Below are positions 9,853 through 18,750 of a DNA stretch of 64,000 bases, piece by piece (position 1 is the first letter of the stretch; every line of letters begins with the position of its first letter). Origin of the DNA: Methylorubrum extorquens (GTDB lineage: Bacteria; Pseudomonadota; Alphaproteobacteria; Rhizobiales; Beijerinckiaceae); contig NZ_JALJXF010000001.1 in assembly GCF_024169925.1 (NCBI RefSeq), positions 626,001 through 690,000 of the forward strand. The letters are read 5' to 3'. A model generated the notes under the pieces. It made no database searches, was not told the origin of the DNA, and saw nothing but the letters and a program-made list of their open reading frames with translations. The translations under genes were made by a program, and so were the position numbers.

Positions 9853-11385
9853 TCAGAGCGGGATGTTGTCGTGCTTCTTCCAGGGCTGCTCCATCTCCTT
9901 GGTGCGCAGCATCCCCAGCGCCCGCGCGATGCGCTTGCGGGTGGAGTGGGGCATGATCACCTCGTCGATGTAGCCGCGCTCCGCCGCCACGAAGGGCGAG
10001 AGGAAGCGGTCCTCGTATTCCTTGGTCCGCTCGGCGATCTTATCCGCGTCGCCGATCTCGGCGCGGAAGATGATCTCGACCGCTCCCTTGGCGCCCATCA
10101 CGGCGATCTGCGCCGTCGGCCACGCGTAGTTCAGGTCGGCGCCGACATGCTTCGACGCCATGACGTCGTAGGCGCCGCCGAAGGCCTTGCGGGTGATGAT
10201 GGTGACGAGCGGCACAGTGGCCTGGGAGTAGGCGAAGAGCAGCTTGGCGCCGTGTTTGATCAGACCGCCATATTCCTGCGCCGTGCCCGGCAGGAAGCCT
10301 GGCACATCGACGAAAGTGACGATCGGGATCGAGAAGGCGTTGCAGAAGCGCACGAAGCGGGCCGCCTTGCGGGAGGCGTCCGAATCGAGCACGCCTGCCA
10401 GCACCAGCGGCTGGTTGGCGACGAAGCCGACGGTGCGGCCCTCGACGCGGCCGAAGCCGGTGATGATGTTGCGGGCGTAAGCTGCCTGGATCTCGAAGAA
10501 GTCGCCCTCGTCCACCACGCGGCGGATGAGTTCGCCCATGTCGTAGGGTTTGTTCGGGTTGTCCGGGATCAGCGTGTCGAGCGACTTGTCGAGGCGGTTG
10601 ACGTCGTCGAAGCTCTCGATCTCCGGCACGCCCTCGATGTTGTTGGCGGGCAGGAAGTCGAGCAACCGGCGGATCTGGAGGATCGCCTCGACGTCGTTCT
10701 CGAACGAGCCGTCGGCGATCGAGGATTTCGAGGTGTGAACCTTGGCGCCGCCGAGTTCTTCGGCCGTGACGACCTCATTGGTGACGGTCTTCACCACGTC
10801 GGGACCGGTCACGAACATGTAGCTCGTGTCGCGCACCATGAAGATAAAGTCGGTCATGGCCGGCGAGTAGACGTCGCCGCCTGCGCACGGCCCCATGATG
10901 ACCGAGATCTGCGGGATCACGCCGGACGCCGCGACGTTGCGGCGGAACACCTCGCCGTAGCCGCCGAGTGCCGCCACGCCCTCTTGGATGCGGGCGCCGC
11001 CGGCATCGAAGATGCCGATGATCGGCGCGCGCATCTTCAGCGCCATGTCCTGGACCTTGACGATCTTGGCCGCGTGCGCCTCGGAGAGCGAGCCGCCGAA
11101 CACCGTGAAGTCCTTGGAGAACAGGAAGACGGTGCGTCCGTTGACGGTGCCCCAGCCGGTGACGACGCCGTCGCCGGGGATCTTCTGCTTCTCCATGCCG
11201 AAATCTGTGGAGCGGTGCTGCACGAACATGTCGAATTCCTCGAACGACCCGTGGTCGAGCAGGAGTTCGATACGCTCGCGCGCTGTGAGCTTGCCGCGCT
11301 TGTGCTGCGCCTCGAGCCGCTTTTCCCCGCCGCCGAGACGGGCCTGCGCGCGACGCTCCTCAAGCTTCTCGAGAATGTCCTTCAT
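9853..11385 (-). CDS. pccB: Propionyl-CoA carboxylase beta (carboxyltransferase) subunit
   Basis: This 510-residue carboxyltransferase moves CO2 from biotin on the alpha subunit to propionyl-CoA, making methylmalonyl-CoA; in ethylmalonyl-CoA pathway organisms it links propionyl-CoA to succinyl-CoA. The crotonase-like acyl-CoA site is seen in the oxyanion-type segments [17 protein letters not shown] and [15 protein letters not shown], and the second half carries [17 protein letters not shown] and [13 protein letters not shown], all standard for PccB. The start [20 protein letters not shown] is canonical. The biotin-carrying alpha subunit is not in this window. Confidence 0.96.
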   Translation of the reverse strand: MKDILEKLEERRAQARLGGGEKRLEAQHKRGKLTARERIELLLDHGSFEEFDMFVQHRSTDFGMEKQKIPGDGVVTGWGTVNGRTVFLFSKDFTVFGGSLSEAHAAKIVKVQDMALKMRAPIIGIFDAGGARIQEGVAALGGYGEVFRRNVAASGVIPQISVIMGPCAGGDVYSPAMTDFIFMVRDTSYMFVTGPDVVKTVTNEVVTAEELGGAKVHTSKSSIADGSFENDVEAILQIRRLLDFLPANNIEGVPEIESFDDVNRLDKSLDTLIPDNPNKPYDMGELIRRVVDEGDFFEIQAAYARNIITGFGRVEGRTVGFVANQPLVLAGVLDSDASRKAARFVRFCNAFSIPIVTFVDVPGFLPGTAQEYGGLIKHGAKLLFAYSQATVPLVTIITRKAFGGAYDVMASKHVGADLNYAWPTAQIAVMGAKGAVEIIFRAEIGDADKIAERTKEYEDRFLSPFVAAERGYIDEVIMPHSTRKRIARALGMLRTKEMEQPWKKHDNIPL

Positions 11386-11811
11386 GGTGCTGGCGAGACT
11401 CCCTGGGGATCGAAATCGTTTTTTGAATGCAGATCAAAGCGTAAGAGCTTGACCTTGCATCGATCGATCGCCCTTAGCACGCGTTCCCGCCCTCGGAAAC
11501 GGCCTGCGACGCAGCGGGAGCATTGTGCTTTTCTCCAAAAGCAGGTGGACCGCTTTTGGGGCGATGCTCGGCCGAAGCCAATCCATGTGTCTTATCGTCG
11601 AGAGGGTAGCCCCGGCGCGAGGGCCGGGACCACACGTTGTTATACAAATCGCGTTGATCCCTTCGGGATGGCGGATTTGGGATTCGGCTGGATCCCGTCG
11701 CGCTGGCGCGATGGGTCCCCTCCTCAGTCGCCGCGCGGGCTTGCTGATCCCGTCCCCGCTCGGATCAAGCGGAAACGGTATCAGAGATTCGCTCGAAACG
11801 AATGCCCGTCC
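11386..11811. other. Intergenic region upstream of pccB with hairpin and dispersed repeat
   Basis: This 426-base gap holds no convincing gene. It must contain the pccB promoter at its left end. It includes a perfect hairpin at 11535-11559 (CCAAAAGC pairing with GCTTTTGG), a GC-rich hairpin near 11608-11628, and one copy of a 45-base dispersed repeat at 11642-11686. Confidence 0.55.
11642..11686 (-). repeat. 45-base dispersed repeat, copy 1
   Basis: On the minus strand this copy contains CCCAAATCCGCCATCCCGAA then GGGATCAA, shared exactly with 37776-37820, and the flanking GAA and a variant of ACGGATTTGGTAT also match. Both copies lie between genes. It contains short internal inverted repeats (ATCCC...GGGAT). 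Confidence 0.75.
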
Positions 11812-11949
11812 TCAGCCCTTCTTGATCAGCGGCGCCGGCTCGACCGGTGAGGGCGGGGGTTTGGTCGCGCAGGCGGCGGCACTCAAGGTGAGCACGGCCG
11901 TGATGGTGGCGAGGGCGATCCGCCGGGTGTCGAGTCGAAGGGTCGGCAC
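11812..11949 (-). CDS. Small predicted lipoprotein (45 aa)
   Basis: A GTG at 11949 preceded by TTTGGAGA opens a 45-residue frame. It has a short basic start (PTLRLDTRR), a hydrophobic stretch, and a lipobox-like LSAAAC, so Cys27 would be lipidated after signal peptidase II cleavage. The mature part is only about 19 residues and proline-rich, ending in LIKKG. Such mini-lipoproteins are common in Alphaproteobacteria and have no assigned function; it could act like an entericidin-type peptide, but no family motif is seen. Longer upstream starts are less likely because they would bury the signal peptide. Confidence 0.55.
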   Translation of the reverse strand: MPTLRLDTRRIALATITAVLTLSAAACATKPPPSPVEPAPLIKKG

Positions 11950-12120
11950 GTTCGTCTCCAAAGTTGGACGATGCCAAAACTGGAACACGAGCAAGCCATG
12001 CCGATAGTGCAATGAAGTGACACTTCGACTTAATAGGTTCAGGATATTATAATCGCTTCAAGAAAATGCATGGTGCCTCAACAGTGATCGCACCCGCATC
12101 ATTCATGTGCAGGCGGCCGT

Positions 12121-12924
12121 TCAGTTGGGTCGCTGCGCCACCATCGTCGCGGTCTCGAACTCCGTCCGGCGGTGGGCGAGACGCGCCTCGGCTTCCGCAT
12201 CGCGGCCCCAGACGCTCGCCTGATAGGTCTCGTCCACATGAGCCGCCGCCCAGGCGTCGTCCGCGCTTAGGCGGCCATGTAGGACGGCCAGAGCGATCAC
12301 GAGGGAGCCGGTCAGCGTCGTGAGCGTGTGAAGGGCCGCGAGGCGGAAGGGGTCGTCCACCGCTTCGATCGCGGCACGCAACGCCGCCACCGAGCCCTCC
12401 GGTTGCTCGACATGCATGACCCCCTCGGCGAGGAACAGCCGCGCGCCCAGCGTCTCGGCCACCCAAGCCACGAGCGGATCCCAGGCCTCGGCCTGCATCG
12501 CGACGAGGCGTTCCGGCGCCCCGGCCCGGTAGGCGACAAGATCGGTGCCGGCAAAGGCGGCCAGATCCTCCGCGACCGCGGCGCGACGTTCCACCACGCC
12601 GTCGATCGTGGTGTTCACGAGGCGGGTCAGCGGCATGGTGCGCGGGTCGATCACTTCCGCCTGCGCCTCCCATTCCCCCGCGAGCGCTTCGCCCAGCACC
12701 CGGTCGGGCACGACCAGCGGTCGGCGGCCCGGTGTGTTGGCCCCGCGCCCGTCGAGGACGAGGCGGAAGCCGCCCTCGGTCTCCGTGAGGCCGGCCTGCG
12801 CGTAGAAGCGCTTCGGCAGAGTCGGCCCCGTACCGGAGCGAGAGGCTTGGACGCGGTCGGGTCTTCCGTTCTCCCCGGGTTCGCCCAGCCAATCACGGGT
12901 GACGTCGTCGCCTGAAGTGCTCAT
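12121..12924 (-). CDS. ATP12-family F1-ATPase assembly chaperone
   Basis: This 267-residue protein matches the ATP12 family, which in mitochondria binds the F1 alpha subunit before assembly; the bacterial versions are found in Alphaproteobacteria. Recognisable parts are LPKRFYAQAGL, RLVLDGRGANTPGRRPLVVP, the conserved IDPRTMPLTRLVNTTIDGV, the aromatic-lined AYRAGAPERLVAMQAEAWDP, and a C-terminal LTGSLVIALAVLHGRLSADD. It follows the HAD hydrolase by about 60 bases on the same strand, and this pairing with an upstream pseudouridine synthase and HAD gene is a common alphaproteobacterial arrangement. Confidence 0.92.
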   Translation of the reverse strand: MSTSGDDVTRDWLGEPGENGRPDRVQASRSGTGPTLPKRFYAQAGLTETEGGFRLVLDGRGANTPGRRPLVVPDRVLGEALAGEWEAQAEVIDPRTMPLTRLVNTTIDGVVERRAAVAEDLAAFAGTDLVAYRAGAPERLVAMQAEAWDPLVAWVAETLGARLFLAEGVMHVEQPEGSVAALRAAIEAVDDPFRLAALHTLTTLTGSLVIALAVLHGRLSADDAWAAAHVDETYQASVWGRDAEAEARLAHRRTEFETATMVAQRPN

Positions 12925-12984
12925 GGTCCGCAGATAGGATTTCTCATCGCCGCGCGCGAGTCTCCGGCGCGACGGAGGATGCGC

Positions 12985-13710
12985 CTATTGGGTCGCGAGC
13001 CGTTCCGTCACCGGGCCGGGCTGCGAATCGTCCAGGGGGCCGGAGAACAGGTCGCTCAGAGTGGCAGCCGAATCGACCACCGTCACCGCACCCGCGCTGA
13101 ACAGGGCGCCGGGCGTGTGATAGCCCCAGCCGACGCCGATGGCGGCCACGCTCGCGCTTCGGGCCATCATCATGTCGAAGGTCGTGTCGCCGATCATCAC
13201 GGTCATCGACGGCTCAGCGCCGGTCTCGGCCATGGCCTGAAGCAGCATGGCCGGATCGGGCTTGGAGGGGGCGTCGTCGGCGGTCTGGATCGTGGCGAAC
13301 CAGCGCTCCCAGCCGTACTTGTCCACGAGATGATCGACGCCCCGGCGCGACTTACCGGTGGCGATGCCGAGCTGTATGTCGTCACGGCGGTGCAGCCGCT
13401 CGACCAATTCGGCCATTCCGGGAAACAGCGGCTCCTCATAGTCGGGATCGACCCGCAACGCCTGGAACGCCTTGCGATAGCTGTGCGCGAGCGATTCGAT
13501 CGGCCCGGCCTCGCCGACGAGGCGACGGAACGCTTCGGGCAGGGACAGCCCGACGACGGACAGCGCCTCCTTGCGCGGGGGCGCCTCCAAGCCATGCTCG
13601 GAGAAGGCGCGATGCTGCGCCTCCACGATCAGGTGCTGGCTGTCGATCAGGGTGCCATCGACATCGAAGACGATCAGCTTGAGCACGGCCGGAGCGCCCC
13701 GTCGGCTCAT
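12985..13710 (-). CDS. HAD-family hydrolase, phosphoglycolate phosphatase-like
   Basis: This is a 241-residue haloacid-dehalogenase-type phosphatase. Motif I is LIVFDVDGTLIDS (Asp nucleophile and acid/base Asp), motif II is GIATGKSRRG, motif III is the lysine in SKPDPAMLL, and motif IV is MIGDTTFDMMMA. A helical cap sits between motifs I and II. It resembles the Gph/PGMB subgroup, but the substrate is not known. Its ATG overlaps the stop codon of the upstream PsiF-like gene (ATGA), showing translational coupling, and it leads into the ATP12 gene. Confidence 0.92.
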   Translation of the reverse strand: MSRRGAPAVLKLIVFDVDGTLIDSQHLIVEAQHRAFSEHGLEAPPRKEALSVVGLSLPEAFRRLVGEAGPIESLAHSYRKAFQALRVDPDYEEPLFPGMAELVERLHRRDDIQLGIATGKSRRGVDHLVDKYGWERWFATIQTADDAPSKPDPAMLLQAMAETGAEPSMTVMIGDTTFDMMMARSASVAAIGVGWGYHTPGALFSAGAVTVVDSAATLSDLFSGPLDDSQPGPVTERLATQ

Positions 13711-14069
13711 GGCCTGCGAGCGGGCGCCGGCTGCGAGGCCGGGCGCCGCTCGTAACCGAGGCGGCAGCGAACGAGGAAGCGTCGTCGTGCGCCGCCGGAC
13801 AACCTGCGGCGGTGCGATTCGCGGTTACAGGCGGCGTAGGAGATGCGGCGTCGGCGCTCCGACGCCCGCACACCCTGACCTGCCGGTCGCGCCGCCGGTG
13901 CCGTCTGAGACGGGGGAGGGGCCGCCGAGTGGGGGGCGCCCTGGAGCTGTACTTGCGACTGTCCCTGGGGCTGCCCCGGCGCCCCATCGCCGGGAGGCGC
14001 CGCGCCGGCCGGCGCGGCGGCCCAGAGCAGGCCGGCCAGCGCGACGGACAACAGGGTAAGGGGCCTCAT
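13707..14069 (-). CDS. Small exported PsiF-like protein
   Basis: This 120-residue protein begins with a clear Sec signal peptide (LTLLSVALAGLLWAAAPAGA). A Pro/Gln-rich linker follows, then a short basic C-terminal domain with two cysteines spaced as in PsiF-type repeats (YAACNRESHRRRLSG...RRRFLVRCRLG). PsiF was named as a phosphate-starvation-induced protein in E. coli; its biochemical role is not established. The assignment rests on the Cys-x-helix-x-Cys pattern only and is tentative. The TGA overlaps the start of the HAD gene, so the two are one operon. Confidence 0.6.
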   Translation of the reverse strand: MRPLTLLSVALAGLLWAAAPAGAAPPGDGAPGQPQGQSQVQLQGAPHSAAPPPSQTAPAARPAGQGVRASERRRRISYAACNRESHRRRLSGGARRRFLVRCRLGYERRPASQPAPARRP

Positions 14070-14299
14070 GCGATCCTGAACCTCGTTGTACCGGGCCGCG
14101 GCAGGGGAGGGGCTTCGGGCAACCCCGACCGTAGCCCGTCGATCCGAACTTCGGCACCGGGATTCCGGGCCTGAAACGCGGTGCCGATAGAAGCACCTCG
14201 CGATGCCCTCGTCCACGCAGCAGGCTGACGAAGCGAGAGTTATGGCAACAGGGCTCGGTTCCAAGGCTCTCTTCGCTTTCGTGAAGAGACTTGGATCCT

Positions 14300-15655
14300 T
14301 CAGGCTTCCGGTGCTTCGACGATCGGGTCGTAGCGGGCCGCATCGAAGCCGAGCAGGTTCCAGCTCTGCGCCATGTGCGGCGGCAGCGGGGCGCTGACAT
14401 CGACCGGCTGGCCGGTGCGCGGATGCGGGATCACGATGCGGCGGGCGAGAAGGTGCAGGCGGTTCTGAATGCCGCCGGGCAGCTCCCAGTTCTCCACGTC
14501 GAAGTATTTCGGGTCGCCGACGATCGGGTGGCCGATATGCGCGGCGTGGGCTCGCAACTGGTGCGTCCGCCCGGTGACGGGCTTCAGCGAGAGCCACGCC
14601 AGCTTCTGCGCCGCCTGATCGACCGTGGCGTAGTAGGTGAGCGCGTGGCTGGCGCCCTCGTCGCCGTGTTTGGCGACGCGCATCCGCGCATCGGCATCGG
14701 TCGGCTCGTCCTTGACGAGATAGGTCGAGACCCGGCCCTGGCGGGTGCGGGGCACGCCCGCCACCAGCGCCCAGTAGATCTTGCGCGCGGCACGGGAGCG
14801 GAAGCTCTTGGCCAGGGTCGCGGCGGCGAGCCGCGTTTTGGCGACGATCAGGCAACCGGCGGTGTCCTTATCGAGGCGGTGGACGAGGCGCGGGCGTTGC
14901 CCGTCCGGCCCGGTCAGCGCCTCCAAGAGACCGTCGACGTGGCGCACAGTGCCCGTGCCACCCTGCACGGCGAGGCCGAACGGCTTGTTGAGGATCATCA
15001 TGTCCGCATCCTCGTAGAGGATCAGCGAACGCAGGAATTCGGCGTCTCCGTCGATCTTGGCGGCGCTGCGCGGCCTCTCGGTCGGCTGGTCGAGCTTGAG
15101 CGGCGGCACCCGCACGCTCGAACCCGGCTCCAGCCGGTCGCTCGGCTTCACGCGCTTGCCATCGACCCGCAACTCGCCCTTGCGGACGATGCTCTGCACG
15201 CGGGTAAAGGGAAGCTGCGGGAAGCGAGCGCCGAGAAAGCGGTCGATGCGCATCCCGGCCTCGTCGGAATCGACGGTCAGCGTCTGCACGCCGCTTGCCA
15301 GCGTCGCCGATGCCGCGGCCCGCTGCTCGCGGCGCGTCGGTCCGGACGGAGCCTCCGCGGGTGGCGCCTGGGCCGGGTCAGGCTTTGCAAAGGATGGTTT
15401 GGCAGAGCGGGGCTTGGCGCGCGGCGCTTCTGCTTTCGGTGCGGCGGCTTCGGGTACGCGCTTCGGGCGCGGCGCGCTCTCACCGGCCGCGCCGTCATCC
15501 CAGGGCGAGCGTTCGGCGGCATCCTCGCCGCGATTGCGGGCGGCGCGCTGCGCGGCGTCTTTGGCGGAGCTGCGCGGCCCCGTGCCGGCGCGCGGCGCGA
15601 ACCCGCCGGGTCCGCGCTTTGCGCCGGACCCGCGATGTGGTGGACGTCCCTTCAT
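14300..15655 (-). CDS. RluA-family 23S rRNA pseudouridine synthase with long N-terminal extension
   Basis: This 451-residue enzyme would isomerise uridines in 23S rRNA. An S4 RNA-binding domain (about 135-185, MRIDRFLGARFPQLPFTRVQ) precedes the catalytic domain, whose active-site motif is RLVHRLDKDTAG with the nucleophile at Asp262. Further family motifs are KPVTGRTHQLRAHAAHIGHP and YFDVENWELPGGI. The first 120 residues are a low-complexity Ala/Pro/Lys/Arg tail, longer than in RluC of enteric bacteria, and are probably a disordered RNA-contacting extension. RluC is the nearest named relative. It heads the run of minus-strand genes to 12121, but a 230-base gap follows it. Confidence 0.92.
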   Translation of the reverse strand: MKGRPPHRGSGAKRGPGGFAPRAGTGPRSSAKDAAQRAARNRGEDAAERSPWDDGAAGESAPRPKRVPEAAAPKAEAPRAKPRSAKPSFAKPDPAQAPPAEAPSGPTRREQRAAASATLASGVQTLTVDSDEAGMRIDRFLGARFPQLPFTRVQSIVRKGELRVDGKRVKPSDRLEPGSSVRVPPLKLDQPTERPRSAAKIDGDAEFLRSLILYEDADMMILNKPFGLAVQGGTGTVRHVDGLLEALTGPDGQRPRLVHRLDKDTAGCLIVAKTRLAAATLAKSFRSRAARKIYWALVAGVPRTRQGRVSTYLVKDEPTDADARMRVAKHGDEGASHALTYYATVDQAAQKLAWLSLKPVTGRTHQLRAHAAHIGHPIVGDPKYFDVENWELPGGIQNRLHLLARRIVIPHPRTGQPVDVSAPLPPHMAQSWNLLGFDAARYDPIVEAPEA

Positions 15656-15867
15656 GTGCCGCTGCTATCACCCTGAGATGACGGCGCAAAGCGCTGCGGG
15701 CGGTTGCAAGGCAGAATCCCTGTCCGCGACCGCGTGCAACGCATGGCGACGAGCCTCAGCGCCCCGTGGCATGGGAGCCGCGAAACATGGCGATTTAGTT
15801 CGAACTGTCGAGAGAGCCCGGCATAGGTGAAGATGCCGCGGGCTTGTTCCGCACCGGGGTGATCGCG

Positions 15868-17115
15868 TCAGGCCGCGAGCCGCGCCGCCTCCAGTGTGAG
15901 GCCGAGTCCGACCGAACCGAACGTATCGCCATCGACCACCCGCGCCCCCGGCACGCAGGCGGTCAGTGCCGCGCGGACATGCGGCAGGCCGGTCGAGCCG
16001 CCGGTGAGGAACAGCGCGTCGATCCGATCGGCCGTCAGCCCGGCTTGATCGAGGCAGCGGTCGATCCGCTGTGCCATGCGCCGCGCGAGGTCGTCGGTAT
16101 GTCCGGCGAGCCGTGAGCGGTCTACATCCGCAGCCAGGCCCGACTCGACCCATTCGAGATCGACCGTGCCGGCCCCCGCATCGGACGCCGCGATCTTGGC
16201 CCCCTCCACCGCCATGGCGAGGGAATGCCCGCGCTCCGCCTCGACGACGGTGCGTAAACGCGCCACGAGTTCCGGCCGGGCGGCGTCGCGCACCACCTCG
16301 TCGATCTCGCGCAGGGTCTTGGGATTGTAGAGCCGGTTGATGCTCGACCACGTGGCGAGGTCGTGGAAGTACGCGTTCGGCACGGCGAGGTCCGCCCGCT
16401 TCATCGGGCTGCCGAGGCCGAGAAGGGGCATCACCGCGCCGAGGCTGAGGTTGCGGTCGAAATCGGTGCCGCCGATGCGGATGCCGTCATTGGCCAGGAT
16501 GTCCTCGGCCCGCTCGTCGCGCCGATGCCGCTCGGGCGAGAGCCGGACGATGGAGAAGTCGGACGTACCGCCGCCGATATCGGCGATCAGCGCGATCTCC
16601 TCCGACGTCACCGTGCGCTCGTAATCGAGCGCGGCGGCGATCGGCTCGTACTGGAAGCGGACGTGGCAGAAGCCGATGCTCTCGGCGATCTGCCTCAGCG
16701 TGTCCTCCGCCTTGCGGTCGGCTGCCGGGTCGTTGTCGACGAAGTGGACCGGGCGCCCATGCACCACGGTGTCGAGTTCGACGCCGGCTTGCGCCTCGCC
16801 ACGCGCCTTCACCAGGGTGAGATAGCGGGCGATGACATCGCGGAAGCGGATGCGCTCGCGCCCGACCGGCGTGGTCTCCTCGATCAGGGGGGAGCCGAGC
16901 ACGGATTTGAGCGCCCGCATCAGGCGGCCGGGCGTGCCCTCGACATAGGCCTCGATCGCCTCCCGCCCGATCTGCGCCTCATGGCCGGGCGCGAAGAAGA
17001 TCGCGCTCGGCAAGGTACGATGTGTCCCTTCCAGCGGCACCAAGGTCGGACGGACGTCCGTGCCGATCCCGAGGGTGGTGTTGGACGTGCCGAAATCGAG
17101 GCCGCAGGCCGCCAT
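15868..17115 (-). CDS. Hsp70-family protein, YegD-like
   Basis: The 415-residue protein has the actin/Hsp70 ATPase fold but no substrate-binding domain, so it is shorter than DnaK. Phosphate loop 1 reads GLDFGTSNTTLGIG, phosphate loop 2 reads IADIGGGTSDFSIV, and the adenosine motif reads LFLTGGSTGLPHVRAAL. A segment ANDGIRIGGTDFDRNL corresponds to the second connecting region. This matches the E. coli YegD group of atypical Hsp70 proteins, whose client and role are unknown. ATG 17115 gives the native N-terminus MAACGLDFGTSN. It stands alone between the pseudouridine synthase and the carboxypeptidase gene. Confidence 0.9.
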   Translation of the reverse strand: MAACGLDFGTSNTTLGIGTDVRPTLVPLEGTHRTLPSAIFFAPGHEAQIGREAIEAYVEGTPGRLMRALKSVLGSPLIEETTPVGRERIRFRDVIARYLTLVKARGEAQAGVELDTVVHGRPVHFVDNDPAADRKAEDTLRQIAESIGFCHVRFQYEPIAAALDYERTVTSEEIALIADIGGGTSDFSIVRLSPERHRRDERAEDILANDGIRIGGTDFDRNLSLGAVMPLLGLGSPMKRADLAVPNAYFHDLATWSSINRLYNPKTLREIDEVVRDAARPELVARLRTVVEAERGHSLAMAVEGAKIAASDAGAGTVDLEWVESGLAADVDRSRLAGHTDDLARRMAQRIDRCLDQAGLTADRIDALFLTGGSTGLPHVRAALTACVPGARVVDGDTFGSVGLGLTLEAARLAA

Positions 17116-17221
17116 GGGACCGGATCGCTTGGATTCTAAGGGGAGGGCGGCCCCGTTACGGCCCCCGGCCTCAGAGTGCAATCCCAGAAGCGACTGCCCG
17201 GCAATCTCGTTCGACCCATTC

Positions 17222-18715
17222 CTAAGCCGCTCCGAGATAGCGGCGGCGCAGATGCGCCAGGAAATCCTCTGCCCCGAGCGGCTTTCCGGTCGCGGCGGTC
17301 AGCAACATGTCGGTGTCCATCAGGCTCGCCCGGGCATGGACGTTTTCCCGCAGCCAGCCGCGCAACTGCGAAAAATCGCCCTCCGCGAGCGCCGGGCGGA
17401 TGCCGGGATGGGCGGCGCAGGCGGCCTTGAAAAGCTGCGTGGCGGCCAGCGCTCCGAGGGTGTAGGTCGGGAAGTAGCCGAAGCTGCCGCCCGGCCAGTG
17501 GATGTCCTGAAGGCAACCGTGCCGGTCATCGGGCACGGTGAGCCCCAGCAGCTCCTTCATGCCGTCATTGAAGGCGCCCGGCAGGTCGGCGACCGCGAGA
17601 TCACCGGCGATCATCGCCGTCTCCAGGCGGTACCGCAGCAGGATGTGGGCCGGGTAGGTAACCTCGTCGGCATCGACTCGGATGAAGCCCGGCTCGACGC
17701 GGGTGTAGAGGCGGTGCAGGTTCTCCGCCTCCCAGGCCGGCCCTTCGCCGCCGAACGCCATGCGCAGGGTCGGTGCGAGGAAGGCGCAGAACTCGGCCGA
17801 GCGACAAGCCTGCATCTCGACGAGCAGCGATTGGCTCTCGTGCAGGCTCATGCCGCGGGCCTGCCCCACCGGTTGGTGGCGCCACGCCGCCGGGCGGCCC
17901 TGTTCGTAGAGCGCGTGGCCGGTCTCGTGCAGCACACCCATCAGCGCTCCGGTGGCGCTCGCCTCGTCGTAGCGGGTGGTGATGCGGACGTCGTCGGTGG
18001 CCCCGCCACAGAACGGATGCAGGCTGACATCGAGCCGTCCGCGCGTGAAATCGAACCCGACGGCCCGCATCAGCCCCAGACCGATCTCCCGCTGGATCGC
18101 CACCGGAAACGGACCCGGCAGCGGCAGGGGAGGGGCGTCGGCCGCCTGCCGTTCGCGCACCGCGACGACCAGATCCGGCAGGACGGCGCGCAGCGCGTCG
18201 AAGATCGGATCGATGCGGGCGCGCCGCATACCGGGGTCGTAGCCGTCCAGCAGCGCATCGTAGGGCGCAAGGCCGAGCGCCGCCCCCTTGGCCTCGCCGA
18301 CACGGCGTCGCAGTTGCAGCACCTCTTCGAGATGCGGACGCAGGCGCGCGAAATCCGAATCGCGCCGCGCCTCGCGCCAGACCATCTCACAGCGCGTCGC
18401 CGCTTTCGACGCCGCCGCAACGAGATCGCCCGGCACCGCCGCCGCATGGGCATAAGCCCGGTGCATCTCGCGCAGGTTGGCCCGCTCCCATTCGCCGAGG
18501 TCGGCCTCGGTCGCCGCCGCGTCGAACCGCTCCGCGTTGCGCGGGTCGGTGAGGATCTCGTGGGCGAGCACGCTCAGCACGGCCAGCTGTTCGCCGCGTG
18601 TTTCGGAGGCGCCGTCCGGCATCTGCGTCTGCGTGTCCCAGCCAAGGATGCCGCTCGCATCCTCCAGCGCGCCGAGGCGGGCGAAGGTGGCGGTGAGCGC
18701 GGTGTAGGCCTGCAT
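17222..18715 (-). CDS. M32-family metallocarboxypeptidase
   Basis: This 497-residue thermostable-carboxypeptidase-1-type enzyme removes C-terminal residues from peptides with a metal ion. The HEXXH metal motif is HETGH (263-267), inside VLHETGHALYEQG. The family-specific motifs are also present: LHPFCGG, MSLHESQSLLVEMQ with the third metal ligand, and IRVDADEVTYPAHILLRY. ATG 18715 starts the usual helical N-terminus (MQAYTALTATFARLG). It lies 35 bases after rarA on the same strand, so the two are probably co-transcribed. Confidence 0.95.
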   Translation of the reverse strand: MQAYTALTATFARLGALEDASGILGWDTQTQMPDGASETRGEQLAVLSVLAHEILTDPRNAERFDAAATEADLGEWERANLREMHRAYAHAAAVPGDLVAAASKAATRCEMVWREARRDSDFARLRPHLEEVLQLRRRVGEAKGAALGLAPYDALLDGYDPGMRRARIDPIFDALRAVLPDLVVAVRERQAADAPPLPLPGPFPVAIQREIGLGLMRAVGFDFTRGRLDVSLHPFCGGATDDVRITTRYDEASATGALMGVLHETGHALYEQGRPAAWRHQPVGQARGMSLHESQSLLVEMQACRSAEFCAFLAPTLRMAFGGEGPAWEAENLHRLYTRVEPGFIRVDADEVTYPAHILLRYRLETAMIAGDLAVADLPGAFNDGMKELLGLTVPDDRHGCLQDIHWPGGSFGYFPTYTLGALAATQLFKAACAAHPGIRPALAEGDFSQLRGWLRENVHARASLMDTDMLLTAATGKPLGAEDFLAHLRRRYLGAA

Positions 18716-18750
18716 GATCGGTCGCGATCCCTTGATGTCGTTCCTGACGG

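Noticed and set aside
9871..11850. Very long plus-strand open frame (about 660 codons) opposite pccB
   Set aside because: It is the antisense shadow of pccB: the minus-strand product has every carboxyltransferase motif, while the plus-strand translation is Arg/Asp/His/Leu-rich without motifs.
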